Shown: positions 1 through 5,559, counted from the stretch's first letter. The stretch is 5,559 nt of DNA from JBEKCP01 sp050014815 (GCA_050014815.1 JBEKCP010000420.1:1-5559); one strand, 5' to 3'. The notes: generated by a model not told the origin, from the sequence alone. Program-made: numbers and translations.

Positions 1-1403
1 GGCCGATGTTGGCCGCCTGCCAACTGTGGCTGCAACACATCCAGCACAGGCAATTCGAAGAGGCCGATGCCATTGCGGAGACTCTCGCGGCCCACTACCG
101 CCTCGACCAACTGGCATCGATGGTGCCCCGCGATCTGCAAAGCCGGATTATCGACGGATACATGGCACGAAGCCGTAGCGTAAGCAACTTCAGGCCGGGC
201 CCGCAAATGATCGCCCAATGCGAGCGGGCGTTGGCTTTGGCCCGGTTCTTCGATATCGACCCCCACGCTACAGGGTGGGCCAAGTTCGCGGTGGTGCGCG
301 CCTACCGAAGCCAGGGCGACGAGGCGCAGGCGCTGCAACTGGCCGAGAAGTTCGTCCGCGAGCTGCGCCCCGACGTTTCCAGCGGCGTGAGGTACGACCT
401 GGTCGCCGAGTATTCCTGGCTGTTGCGGCTGGCCGGCAGGGCCAACGAAGCCCGCTCGCTGATCGACCGCTGGTTCGCAATTGCCGGCGCGAGACATCAA
501 TGGCAACTCGAACGTGCACGGATCCTGGCGACCCTCGGCCGTAGTGACGAAGCCGAAAATGCTCTCGATGAGATGCTGACTCCTAATGCGGCCAAGGCGG
601 CCGGAGGCTACGCAGCCGGCTGCGCCATGCGAGGTTTCCTGCGCCAACAGCGTGGCGACGAATCGGGCGCGCTCGCCGCATGGAAAGAAGGCGTCCAGCC
701 CAAGTGGACGGAATCGGTCTCGGGTTTCGCCAACATGGACGGGTTCATCGTCGCTTCTCTGGCAGACAGCGTTTCCGAGGATGATGCGAAGGCATGCATC
801 AGGTCGCTTCAAGAAATGGCCGGCGGCAAGTTGGCATGGAGCTTGCCTGAAAGCACCGTGGAGGCCATGCTTCCGGTCAAGGCGGTGGCCTCCGTGCTCC
901 GCGGCACCTTTCGCAACCCTCTGGGCCGCCAATACGCCCGCAAAATCGCCTTTCGTGAAATGCCGTTTGCCGAGTGCGTGCGGATTCCACCCATGCTCGT
1001 GGCGTACGAACTCGTCCGGCAAGGGGCATTTCCGGAGGGCCCGACGCCCGAGCAAGAACATTTGTGTTGGGAGGCGATCGAGGAGGGATTTCAAGCGGCG
1101 TCAGTGGACAACAAGCTGGGCGGATCGCAATTTGTTCAGTTGGGGTTCACGTGGAAAGGGATGACGGGGTTTGTCGGTTGGTCGGGTGTTGCACCGTCGC
1201 TTCCCCCCTCGCTGCGAGGCAAGGTGGCCTACGTGATGGGGCATCGCTACCGGCGACTTGGGCGACCCGACGATGCAACCCGGTTCTTCCAAACCGCCGT
1301 ATCCGACGCGCCGCCGAAGTCTCCCTTGAAGGTCCTTGCCCAGGCTGAACTGGACCGTGCAACTCCCCAGTCCGACCGGCATCATCGAGCGTCAGGTAAG
1401 TGA
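1..1403 (+). CDS. TPR-repeat protein, probably 5'-truncated by the window edge
   Basis: A helical-repeat protein of 465 residues counted from the ATG at position 6; the frame is open to the window edge, so the real start may lie upstream. No ribosome binding site can be judged for that ATG. TPR-like helix pairs, with the usual small/large residue spacing, are visible at about residues 92-118 (ending AQALQLAEKFV), 130-157 (RLAGRANEARSLID), 168-190 (LATLGRSDEAENALDEML), 203-230 (QQRGDESGALAAWKEGV) and 405-432 (RRLGRPDDATRFFQTAV). The stretch 240-400 between them is not obviously repetitive. No signal peptide or membrane segment is seen in the visible part. TPR arrays are protein-binding scaffolds; in planctomycetes such arrays are often the C-terminal part of larger proteins, including Ser/Thr kinases, but no kinase motif is visible here. 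It ends with TGA 38 bases before the minus-strand remnant, so the two converge. Sure as a coding region, unsure of function. Confidence 0.85.
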   Translation, partial: PMLAACQLWLQHIQHRQFEEADAIAETLAAHYRLDQLASMVPRDLQSRIIDGYMARSRSVSNFRPGPQMIAQCERALALARFFDIDPHATGWAKFAVVRAYRSQGDEAQALQLAEKFVRELRPDVSSGVRYDLVAEYSWLLRLAGRANEARSLIDRWFAIAGARHQWQLERARILATLGRSDEAENALDEMLTPNAAKAAGGYAAGCAMRGFLRQQRGDESGALAAWKEGVQPKWTESVSGFANMDGFIVASLADSVSEDDAKACIRSLQEMAGGKLAWSLPESTVEAMLPVKAVASVLRGTFRNPLGRQYARKIAFREMPFAECVRIPPMLVAYELVRQGAFPEGPTPEQEHLCWEAIEEGFQAASVDNKLGGSQFVQLGFTWKGMTGFVGWSGVAPSLPPSLRGKVAYVMGHRYRRLGRPDDATRFFQTAVSDAPPKSPLKVLAQAELDRATPQSDRHHRASGK

Positions 1404-1421
1404 TGTCATGACCGTTTAGCG

Positions 1422-1438
1422 GCCGGCGTTCCGTCGGC
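1422..1438. terminator. Short GC-rich hairpin between convergent genes
   Basis: GCCGGC and GTCGGC can pair (one G-T wobble) around a five-base loop GTTCC, 19 bases after the TGA of the TPR gene. It sits between convergent reading frames, where a terminator is expected. No T-run follows on either strand, so it is not a typical intrinsic terminator and may be a chance hairpin in GC-rich DNA. Confidence 0.2.
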
Positions 1439-1440
1439 GG

Positions 1441-1743
1441 TTACCCGTCGCGCGTGAGCCAGGTCGTCAAATGGCCCGTCCTTGACGTTTGAACGGCTTG
1501 CTCCCTGTTAAGCCCGGCAGTACACTGATCGCTGGGATCGCTGCCCCCGGCATCAATCGGTTGTGCGTCGGTCCGTACGGGGATCTGCAAGCCCTGTTCG
1601 ATGTCCCAGGTGGCCAGCCGCCAGTTCTGCTCGCGGCACATCTGGGCGATCTCGGCCAGGGCATCGTCATGTTCATGGGATTCGATCCACAGGCCGGTGA
1701 AGCAGGCGGAGATGTACTCCGCCAGTCGTTGCGAAAGGGCCAT
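1441..1743 (-). pseudogene. Truncated N-terminus of a Ycf46-like AAA+ ATPase
   Basis: On the minus strand an ATG at 1743-1741 opens a 100-codon frame ending in TAA at 1443-1441. AAGGA at 1754-1750 lies 6 bases upstream, so the translation start looks preserved. Residues 1-70 match from memory the N-terminal, non-catalytic domain of planctomycete AAA ATPases related to Ycf46: LAEYISACFTGLWIESHEHD, then EIAQMCREQNWRLATWDIEQ, then DAGGSDP. Intact relatives continue with a DPLAAIRALN-type segment and then a AAA core of several hundred residues with Walker A and B. Here likeness stops around position 1533 and the rest of the frame is a non-homologous tail; no Walker motif is present. A second minus frame just beyond the break reads AISVLPGL, which could be the continuation after a frameshift. 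If expressed it would give only the small N-terminal domain. Its neighbour upstream on the same strand is a DUF2997 remnant, the expected partner. Confidence 0.7.
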
Positions 1744-1797
1744 GGTATGTCCTTGTTTCGGGAAAGGGACTGTGTGGAACAATCTGCATGGGGCTGG

Positions 1798-1944
1798 TCA
1801 CGACCGCTGCTGCTGGGTCTGCTGGTTGCCCACGGTCTGATGAAACTCGGCGGTGAGAGTCTCACCGATGTGCTGACCGAGGGCCTGTTCGATGAACTTG
1901 CTGGCGTCCCGGCAAGTCTGCCCGGCGAAATCCCTGGCATGAGT
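1798..1944 (-). pseudogene. DUF2997 family protein, C-terminal remnant
   Basis: The minus-strand frame from 1944 to the TGA at 1800-1798 encodes 48 residues. They contain FAGQTCRDASKFIEQALGQ, followed by GETLTAEFHQTVGN and a glutamine-rich QQTQQQRS end. This matches my memory of DUF2997 proteins (about 60-70 residues), whose C-terminal half carries a (G)FAG-x-(S/T)C-R(D/E)ASKF(I/L)EQALG core. The N-terminal part is damaged: an in-frame TAG lies at 1947-1945 and no start is found in this frame. A neighbouring minus frame reads KVCPSPQG just upstream, resembling the family's usual V-x-VSP-x-G start, so a frameshift is likely. DUF2997 genes of cyanobacteria and planctomycetes commonly sit beside DUF1257 (Ycf35-like) and Ycf46-like AAA genes. 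Here the AAA start follows 54 bases downstream, as in an operon, while no DUF1257 gene is seen upstream. Function of the family is not established. Confidence 0.72.
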
Positions 1945-1988
1945 CTACGATTGCACCCGATCCTTGCGGTGAGGGGCAAACTTTTCGG

Positions 1989-2237
1989 GTGACGCACCCG
2001 TTTCACCCGCTGCACGGCCGCGAGTTCGTGCTGCTTAACTCGGTCTGCCGGTGGGGTGCGGAACAGGTTTACTTCCGGAACGACCAGGGACGGGTCGTAT
2101 GGCTGCGGGCCCAATGGACCAGCGTTTTGCAGCCTCCGCCCATGGTTACTCTTGCCGCAGGACGCTCGGCCTTTCGTGCCCATGACCTCTTGTATAATGC
2201 CTTTATGCGCCAACAGATTACGGCGAATGCCCCCTGA
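1989..2237 (+). CDS. DUF5372 (Y4bD/Y4pK-like) mobile-element-associated protein
   Basis: An 82-residue product from a GTG start at 1989 to TGA at 2235-2237. It begins with the family's hallmark THPFHPLHGREF (residues 2-13), then WG-x5-YFRND-x-GR (22-35), a WTSVL-x-PPP segment (43-51) and AAGRSAFR-x-HDLL (57-68). All of these match from memory DUF5372, the Y4bD/Y4pK family found next to recombinase genes in transposon-like elements of Rhizobium plasmids and many other bacteria. The length is close to the usual ~80-100 residues, so the gene looks complete, though the end after HDLL diverges from what I remember. The GTG overlaps the TGA of an upstream plus-strand frame (1489-1992) by four bases, but that frame is largely antisense to the DUF2997/AAA remnants and carries no recombinase motif. 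No recombinase lies in the window, so it is an orphan, probably a transposon leftover. Molecular role unknown. Confidence 0.75.
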   Translation: MTHPFHPLHGREFVLLNSVCRWGAEQVYFRNDQGRVVWLRAQWTSVLQPPPMVTLAAGRSAFRAHDLLYNAFMRQQITANAP

Positions 2238-2248
2238 TCGGTGGCTCT

Positions 2249-2727
2249 ATGGAGTTCTCACGGGAGTATCTTCAGGAGATATTCGAACACGCTCCCTTGA
2301 TAAACGATTTGCGTGAGTTGGCTGAACGGCAGTCTGCGCAGCTTCTGAAGCACTAGGTCGGCACCGGAATGATCGATCGGGAGGACGTGCATGCGGTGAG
2401 CGCCGTTCGCGAATGCCTTGTCGAGGCTGCTTTCCGATTGGGCACGATTTCCCGACTCATGCGACAGCAGATACCGCCACCGGAAGGCTGGACAGTTGAA
2501 GGGGGGTTGGTCCCGCTCTTTTACGAATTGGTGGTCTGCTTCGGCCGGTCAATCTGATCGATGATCTTGGCCGTACGGCTGAAGAACTTCGGAATAGTTC
2601 TGTACATAGCGGTGTCGAACAGGGGATCCGCTGGGAACTTCGACGTGACCCGTTCTCTGTGGATAAACTGTCTGCCGATGGCAATCTCGGACCGTGGCCG
2701 CAAGAAGCCTGCTCGGACGGCAAATGA
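2249..2727 (+). pseudogene. Unrecognised broken gene with in-frame stop and apparent frameshift
   Basis: I do not recognise this gene. An ATG at 2249 opens a frame whose first 35 residues (including FSREYLQEIFEHAPLINDL) end at TAG 2354-2356. The same frame then continues from an ATG at 2369 for 62 residues, including VSAVRECLVEAAFRLGTISR and LVPLFYELVV, to TGA 2555-2557. Coding character then seems to move to the frame one base back: IDDLGRTAEELRNSSVHSGV, then RWELRRDPFSVDKL, to TGA 2725-2727. Third positions in 2369-2557 are roughly two-thirds G/C by hand count, and all three pieces read as amphipathic soluble helices without membrane segments. The simplest explanation is one former gene of about 155-160 codons damaged by a stop and a frameshift. 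Alternatives are two or three short real genes, or chance open frames. It follows the DUF5372 gene by 11 bases and could have belonged to the same element. Confidence 0.4.
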
Positions 2728-2757
2728 CTGGGTAAGCGCCGGAAGAGGAAGCGTATC

Positions 2758-2785
2758 TTGACACCAGGCGGAAACCCACTAAATT
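2758..2785 (+). promoter_or_regulatory. Candidate sigma70-type promoter for the sigma/anti-sigma operon
   Basis: A perfect TTGACA at 2758-2763 is followed after 16 bases by TAAATT (2780-2785, 4 of 6 to TATAAT). It lies after the last coding-like frame of the broken upstream gene and about 150 bases before the sigma gene's GTG, which would leave a leader of about 140 bases. No clear ECF-type self-promoter (GGAAC...) is seen in the same place, although GGAAAC overlaps the spacer at 2769-2774. Confidence 0.45.
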
Positions 2786-2854
2786 GGGGGAATGCGCACT
2801 TCGGCTGTGTCTGCGACGAAGGAATTCAACGGGAATTAGCCGCGCCGGGATGGG

Positions 2855-2875
2855 TTTTGCGGGGGTCTCGCAAAA
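2855..2875. repeat. Perfect 7-bp inverted repeat in the sigma gene leader
   Basis: TTTTGCG (2855-2861) and CGCAAAA (2869-2875) are exact inverted copies around the 7-base spacer GGGGTCT. It lies about 60 bases before the sigma gene start and downstream of the candidate promoter, so it would be transcribed in the leader. No T-run follows on either strand, arguing against an intrinsic terminator. A repressor operator or an RNA leader hairpin are both possible. Confidence 0.4.
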
Positions 2876-2933
2876 ATAGTTCGCTTCGCGCATCTTATTA
2901 AGAAAAGCCACTGATGGCCGGAAGGGAGCGCCT

Positions 2934-3455
2934 GTGGATGTTGCCGAGGGGGACGGTCAGTGGCCAGGACGGCTTGATTCCCATGTACGGGAGTGCAGCC
3001 CGTTCTATCATCGCTTGGCCTATGGGGTGCTGCGGAATAATGAAACCGCCGCCGACGTATGCCAACAGGCGTTCCTGCGGGCGTGGCAGCAGCGCGACCG
3101 CATTCGTGACTGTGACGCGATTGGGGAATGGCTGGTTCGCGTCGTACTCAATGAGAGTTTCTGTGTCCTGAGGCGAAACCGGGTCGAACGGAAAGCGCTG
3201 ACGAACCGGGGCCAGACCGGTGGGGATGAACCAGGGCCTGCCGAGCTGGCCGAGAAGCGGGACTTGCTCCTGGCGGCTCTCTCCCAACTGCCCGAGCCTA
3301 TCCGCGAGATCGTCGTGCTACGGACGATGGAGGGGATGTCGGGCAACGAAGTGAGCCGCCTGCTAAGGGTCAGCCCCTCCGACGTGTCACGCCGCCTGCA
3401 CGAAGGGCTCGACCGGTTGCGAAAGTTCCTCCATGATGGCGAAATAGGAGGTTAA
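2934..3455 (+). CDS. ECF-type RNA polymerase sigma factor
   Basis: A 173-residue sigma70-family factor of the extracytoplasmic-function group, which redirects RNA polymerase to stress or signal promoters. Region 2 spans about residues 22-85 and contains the core-binding/-10 recognition pattern DVCQQAFLRAW (41-51) and the WLVRVVLNESFCVLRRNR helix (66-83). Region 4, about 108-166, has LSQLPEPIREIVVLR (116-130) and the -35-binding helix-turn-helix EVSRLLRVSPSDVSRRLHEG (139-158). Region 3 is absent and length is normal for ECF factors. The frame has a TAG at 2877-2879, and the only good start after it is GTG 2934, preceded by GGGAG at 2924-2928 with a 5-base gap. The stop abuts the anti-sigma gene with no spacing, the usual pairing. 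It is probably held inactive by that protein until a signal arrives. The ECF subgroup cannot be assigned by eye. Confidence 0.93.
   Translation: MDVAEGDGQWPGRLDSHVRECSPFYHRLAYGVLRNNETAADVCQQAFLRAWQQRDRIRDCDAIGEWLVRVVLNESFCVLRRNRVERKALTNRGQTGGDEPGPAELAEKRDLLLAALSQLPEPIREIVVLRTMEGMSGNEVSRLLRVSPSDVSRRLHEGLDRLRKFLHDGEIGG
3446..3451 (+). promoter_or_regulatory. Shine-Dalgarno of the anti-sigma gene inside the sigma gene
   Basis: A perfect AGGAGG lies in the last codons of the sigma gene (the final two Gly codons GGA GGT). It is 4 bases before ATG 3456 and 10 bases before the in-frame ATG 3462, so either could be used. The arrangement implies that termination of sigma translation feeds initiation of its inhibitor. 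Confidence 0.7.
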
Positions 3456-4370
3456 ATGGCGATGACGTGCGATGAGATCCAACAATGTTTTCTCGATCGC
3501 TACTGGGACCGCGCCGCGCTGGCCGAAGCCGCGGCGATCTCCGAGCACATGGCCCGCTGCCCGGCCTGCTGCCAGGCTGCGGACGAGTACGATCAGTTGC
3601 GCGTGTTGCTGCGAAATCCGGCCCCGATACCGAAGCTCCCAACCGTGGCGCCGGAAGGTCCCTGCATCATCACTCACCATGCCGCTTGGCCACACCGGCC
3701 CGCGCGCTGGGGCTGGCCGGCCGCACTAGCAATGTCGTTGCTGATCGCTGTCACAGGCTGGGCCATGTACTTGCGCACGGCGAGCCGGCCCGGAGAGGTC
3801 GCCGGAGCCGCGCCATCCTCTGCCGGCACGACGACCGATCCGCTTGGCCAGCCGCCCGATCGCCGTGTGGCCGCCGCACGGCAAGCTGTGCAATGGACAG
3901 GTGCCGACGTGGAACGGGAGGTCGGGGTCTTCAGGAATGTGTCGGAAACCTTTGAAGGCCGAACGAGTTGGGTGGCTATGGGCGACCAAGCGGCCGACCT
4001 GGGCCTCATGCGCGCCCCGTCACCACACCGCAGAGTGCTCCTCCTGCGACTCATGGTATCCGAGGGCGACCAGACGCGGTCCCGCATGGACCTGGTCATT
4101 GTGCCCGGCCAGGACGCCAGTTTGGACGTGCCGTTCGAGCATGGACTGCTGCTCCGCTACCATATCGCCACCACGGCTGAACGTGCTTGCCGGCTCTCAC
4201 TCTGGGCCGAAGTGCGAACGCCCAACGGCGATGGCGAGACCCTGGCCGCCCTGGCCACACAACTCAGGCCGGTCCCCGGTCAATTGCTCAGTGCCGGCCG
4301 TTTGGTCACCTCGTCGGGCGGCTACAACTTAGAGATTTCGTTTCAAGAAAAGGACTTGTCGGGGAATTAA
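3456..4370 (+). CDS. Membrane anti-sigma factor with zinc-finger motif
   Basis: A 304-residue single-pass membrane protein that most likely binds and inhibits the sigma factor encoded just upstream. The N-terminal cytoplasmic part carries the zinc-binding anti-sigma (ZAS) signature H-x3-C-x2-C as HMARCPAC (H31, C35, C38), with a further C39 and Cys at 5 and 11. One membrane segment runs about 86-106 (GWPAALAMSLLIAVTGWAMY), preceded by R81, R84. A linker rich in Gly, Ala, Ser and Pro follows (107-135). The C-terminal ~155 residues, presumed periplasmic, look beta-rich, with alternating hydrophobic strands such as VLLLRLMV (194-201), MDLVIVPG (211-218) and LLLRYHIA (231-238), ending in SSGGYNLEISFQ. 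I do not recognise this domain; it is the likely sensor. ATG 3462 is an alternative start two codons in. Orientation is inferred from the positive residues on the N-terminal side and from the family. Confidence 0.88.
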   Translation: MAMTCDEIQQCFLDRYWDRAALAEAAAISEHMARCPACCQAADEYDQLRVLLRNPAPIPKLPTVAPEGPCIITHHAAWPHRPARWGWPAALAMSLLIAVTGWAMYLRTASRPGEVAGAAPSSAGTTTDPLGQPPDRRVAAARQAVQWTGADVEREVGVFRNVSETFEGRTSWVAMGDQAADLGLMRAPSPHRRVLLLRLMVSEGDQTRSRMDLVIVPGQDASLDVPFEHGLLLRYHIATTAERACRLSLWAEVRTPNGDGETLAALATQLRPVPGQLLSAGRLVTSSGGYNLEISFQEKDLSGN

Positions 4371-4373
4371 CCC

Positions 4374-5387
4374 ATGAACGTCACGAGTACCCTCTTGCTT
4401 GTCATGCTCTCCGGCGAGGGTTATTGGTTCGGTGGTCGCGCCGAGACGGTCGAGTTCCAGTGGGACGTCAAACAACCCGCTACCGCGGCGACCGTCACGT
4501 GGCGACTGGTCTGCGGCGACGCCCCGTTGGCCTCGGGGCAGGTCGTGCTGCCGGCCAAGGACCGGGCAGGCAAGGTCCAAGTGACGCTGCCGGAAGTCCG
4601 CGTGCCGACGGAAATACGGTTCGTCTATCGTGCGGAGCAGGCCGGCCAGGCCACGGCGATTGCCGAGGGAGCGGTAACCATCCACGTCTACCCCAACAAC
4701 CTTTTGGCCTCAGTCGCTGAAAGACTGAAAGGCAAGCAGTTGTTTCTATGGGACGAGGCGAAAGGGCTGCCGGCCGTGCTCAAGTCCCGGGGAGTGCAGT
4801 TCGTACACGTTCGGAGCGACGCGGACCTGCAGTTTGTCAGGCCGGACGTGCTGATCGTCGGCGCCGAGCAGTTAGGCAAGGAAGCGGAGGACCAGGGCAA
4901 GCTGCTGAATCTGGCCGCGGCGGGGACCAGCGTGCTCGTGCTCCGCCAGACGCAGCCCGCAAAGCTGGCCGGCTATCCCGTGGCGCGGCGTGTTCTGCCG
5001 CCCAAGCTGGCCTGGCAGGCGGACCATCCGCTGGCCCGCCATCTGCGTCTATTCGAGACGCCGGCCCTCGGACCCGACGGATGGGCGATTCGACTTCCGG
5101 CCGACGAGGCGGCCATCGAGATCGGCTGGTGGCCGGGTGAAGCGCCGGGTCAGAAGCCAGTGCCGATCGATGCCCTGGTCGTGGTCAAGGCCCTGGGCAA
5201 AGGACGAATCGTCCTCTGCCAGATTCCGCTTGGCCCGTGGGAAACGGACCCGCGGACCCAATTGTTCCTGGCCGATGGGTTGGATTATCTGGCATCGCCG
5301 GCCGTACCGACGCCGCCACCGAGCCGCCGGCTGCATCCTACCACACCAGCGCAGGCGCCCAAAGTACCCAGTATCGTTTTGCCATGA
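4374..5387 (+). CDS. Ig-like plus glutamine-amidotransferase-like domain protein, probably exported
   Basis: A 337-residue protein of unknown function. Residues ~21-106 look like one immunoglobulin-like beta sandwich (VEFQWDV, ATVTWRLVCG, KVQVTLPEV, IRFVYRAE, AVTIHVYP). Residues ~115-306 look like an alpha/beta fold of the class I glutamine amidotransferase type (KQLFLWDE, VQFVHVRSDADL, PDVLIVGAEQL, GTSVLVLRQ, then KGRIVLCQIPLGPW before a helix LFLADGLDYL). No catalytic Cys-His-Glu set is evident, so it is probably not an amidase. This layout resembles, from memory, the C-terminal part of planctomycete GH2-like sugar-binding proteins, here without a glycosidase module. The tail (309-337) is Pro-rich. 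The start ATG 4374 has GGGGA at 4361-4365, 8 bases upstream and overlapping the end of the anti-sigma gene. The first 15 residues are hydrophobic but lack a basic n-region, so export is likely only by context. It is 3 bases from the anti-sigma gene and presumably co-transcribed. Confidence 0.82.
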   Translation: MNVTSTLLLVMLSGEGYWFGGRAETVEFQWDVKQPATAATVTWRLVCGDAPLASGQVVLPAKDRAGKVQVTLPEVRVPTEIRFVYRAEQAGQATAIAEGAVTIHVYPNNLLASVAERLKGKQLFLWDEAKGLPAVLKSRGVQFVHVRSDADLQFVRPDVLIVGAEQLGKEAEDQGKLLNLAAAGTSVLVLRQTQPAKLAGYPVARRVLPPKLAWQADHPLARHLRLFETPALGPDGWAIRLPADEAAIEIGWWPGEAPGQKPVPIDALVVVKALGKGRIVLCQIPLGPWETDPRTQLFLADGLDYLASPAVPTPPPSRRLHPTTPAQAPKVPSIVLP

Positions 5388-5426
5388 AACCGATGATTCA
5401 TCATTTTCTTTCTCAGGAGATCCGCC

Positions 5427-5559
5427 ATGCAATGTATCTTGTTCAGGGGCGTGTTGACTGTGCTTCTCGGGCTGGGCTGCACCAACCTGGTGCTCGCGGC
5501 CGACAACACCACGGATAAGGCAACGACGCCTCACAGCGAGGCTGCAAAGGCCCCCGCCA
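5427..5559 (+). CDS. Secreted protein, N-terminal part only (cut by window end)
   Basis: Only the first 44 codons are visible. ATG 5427 has AGGAGA at 5415-5420, 6 bases upstream, which fixes the start. The product opens with a good signal peptide: MQCILFRG, a hydrophobic core VLTVLLGLGCTNLVLA and a signal-peptidase-I-like site after VLA (residue 24). The mature part starts ADNTTDKATTPHSEAAKAPA, polar and Ala/Thr/Lys-rich, as in a linker. A Cys at 18 sits in LGLGC, which does not match a proper lipobox (wrong residue at -3), so lipoprotein processing is less likely. It starts 39 bases after the previous gene and is probably the fourth gene of the sigma operon. Its function cannot be told from this piece. 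Confidence 0.75.
   Translation, partial: MQCILFRGVLTVLLGLGCTNLVLAADNTTDKATTPHSEAAKAPA

Noticed and set aside
1489..1992. Plus-strand 167-codon open frame ending in a GTGA overlap with the DUF5372 gene
   Set aside because: It is antisense to the recognisable DUF2997 and AAA fragments, has no clear ribosome binding site or family motif, and its composition is explained as their shadow. Only its last few codons might belong to the DUF5372 element.
2193..2198. Perfect TATAAT inside the DUF5372 gene, 50 bases before the ATG at 2249
   Set aside because: No acceptable -35 hexamer at 16-18 bases upstream and no TGn extension. It overlaps codons of DUF5372, so it is probably chance, although it could be a weak promoter for the broken gene.
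1467..2213. Minus-strand 248-codon open frame
   Set aside because: It runs out of frame with both the DUF2997 and AAA remnants and antisense to the DUF5372 gene, and is Arg/Pro/Ser-rich as expected of a shadow frame.
2630..2660. GGAACTT followed after 15 bases by TCTG, resembling a sigma-E-type promoter
   Set aside because: It lies inside the coding-like part of the broken gene, nearly 300 bases before the sigma gene, and the -10 half is poor.
2457..2911. Minus-strand open frames of 60-120 codons between 2457 and 2911
   Set aside because: No family motif, Arg/Pro/Ser-rich composition, no convincing ribosome binding site, and they lie opposite a better coding signal on the plus strand and the sigma gene leader.
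5384..5518. Open frame starting at the ATGA overlap at the end of the 337-residue protein gene
   Set aside because: It is out of frame with the ATG 5427 reading, which has a good ribosome binding site and a clear signal peptide, and its own product shows no such features.

Overview
The window looks like a piece of a GC-rich planctomycete-type chromosome, possibly of the Pirellula/Rhodopirellula kind. This is inferred from gene content, not from a marker gene. The clues are an ECF sigma factor paired with a membrane zinc-finger anti-sigma factor, a secreted protein that resembles the C-terminal part of planctomycete GH2-like glycosidases, and minus-strand remnants of a DUF2997 protein next to a Ycf46-like AAA ATPase, a pairing I associate with planctomycetes and cyanobacteria. 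No rRNA, tRNA or CRISPR array was seen.

Region 1 (1-1403, plus strand) is the 3' part, or nearly all, of a TPR-rich helical-repeat protein of unknown specific role. Its true start probably lies upstream of the window.

Region 2 (1404-2930) is about 1.5 kb of decayed and rearranged DNA. On the minus strand lie the first ~70 codons of a Ycf46-like AAA+ protein with its ribosome binding site, cut off before the ATPase core. Just upstream of it is the C-terminal two thirds of a DUF2997 protein. Abutting these, on the plus strand, is an apparently complete DUF5372 (Y4bD/Y4pK-type) gene. That family usually travels with a recombinase, but no recombinase is present here. After it comes an unrecognised coding-like stretch (2249-2727) broken by an in-frame TAG and an apparent frameshift. 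The last ~200 bases hold a plausible sigma70-type promoter (2758-2785) and a perfect 7-bp inverted repeat (2855-2875) ahead of the sigma gene.

Region 3 (2934-5559, plus strand) is a compact operon: ECF sigma factor, membrane anti-sigma factor with zinc-finger motif (0-nt gap, with the Shine-Dalgarno inside the sigma gene's last codons), a protein with an Ig-like domain plus a class-I-glutamine-amidotransferase-like domain (3-nt gap), and the first 44 codons of a secreted small-protein gene (39-nt gap). The simplest reading is an extracytoplasmic signalling cassette. The anti-sigma factor would hold the sigma factor at the membrane, its ~198-residue outer domain would sense something in the periplasm, and the two following gene products may act on or report that signal outside the cytoplasm. 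The signal itself cannot be read from the sequence.
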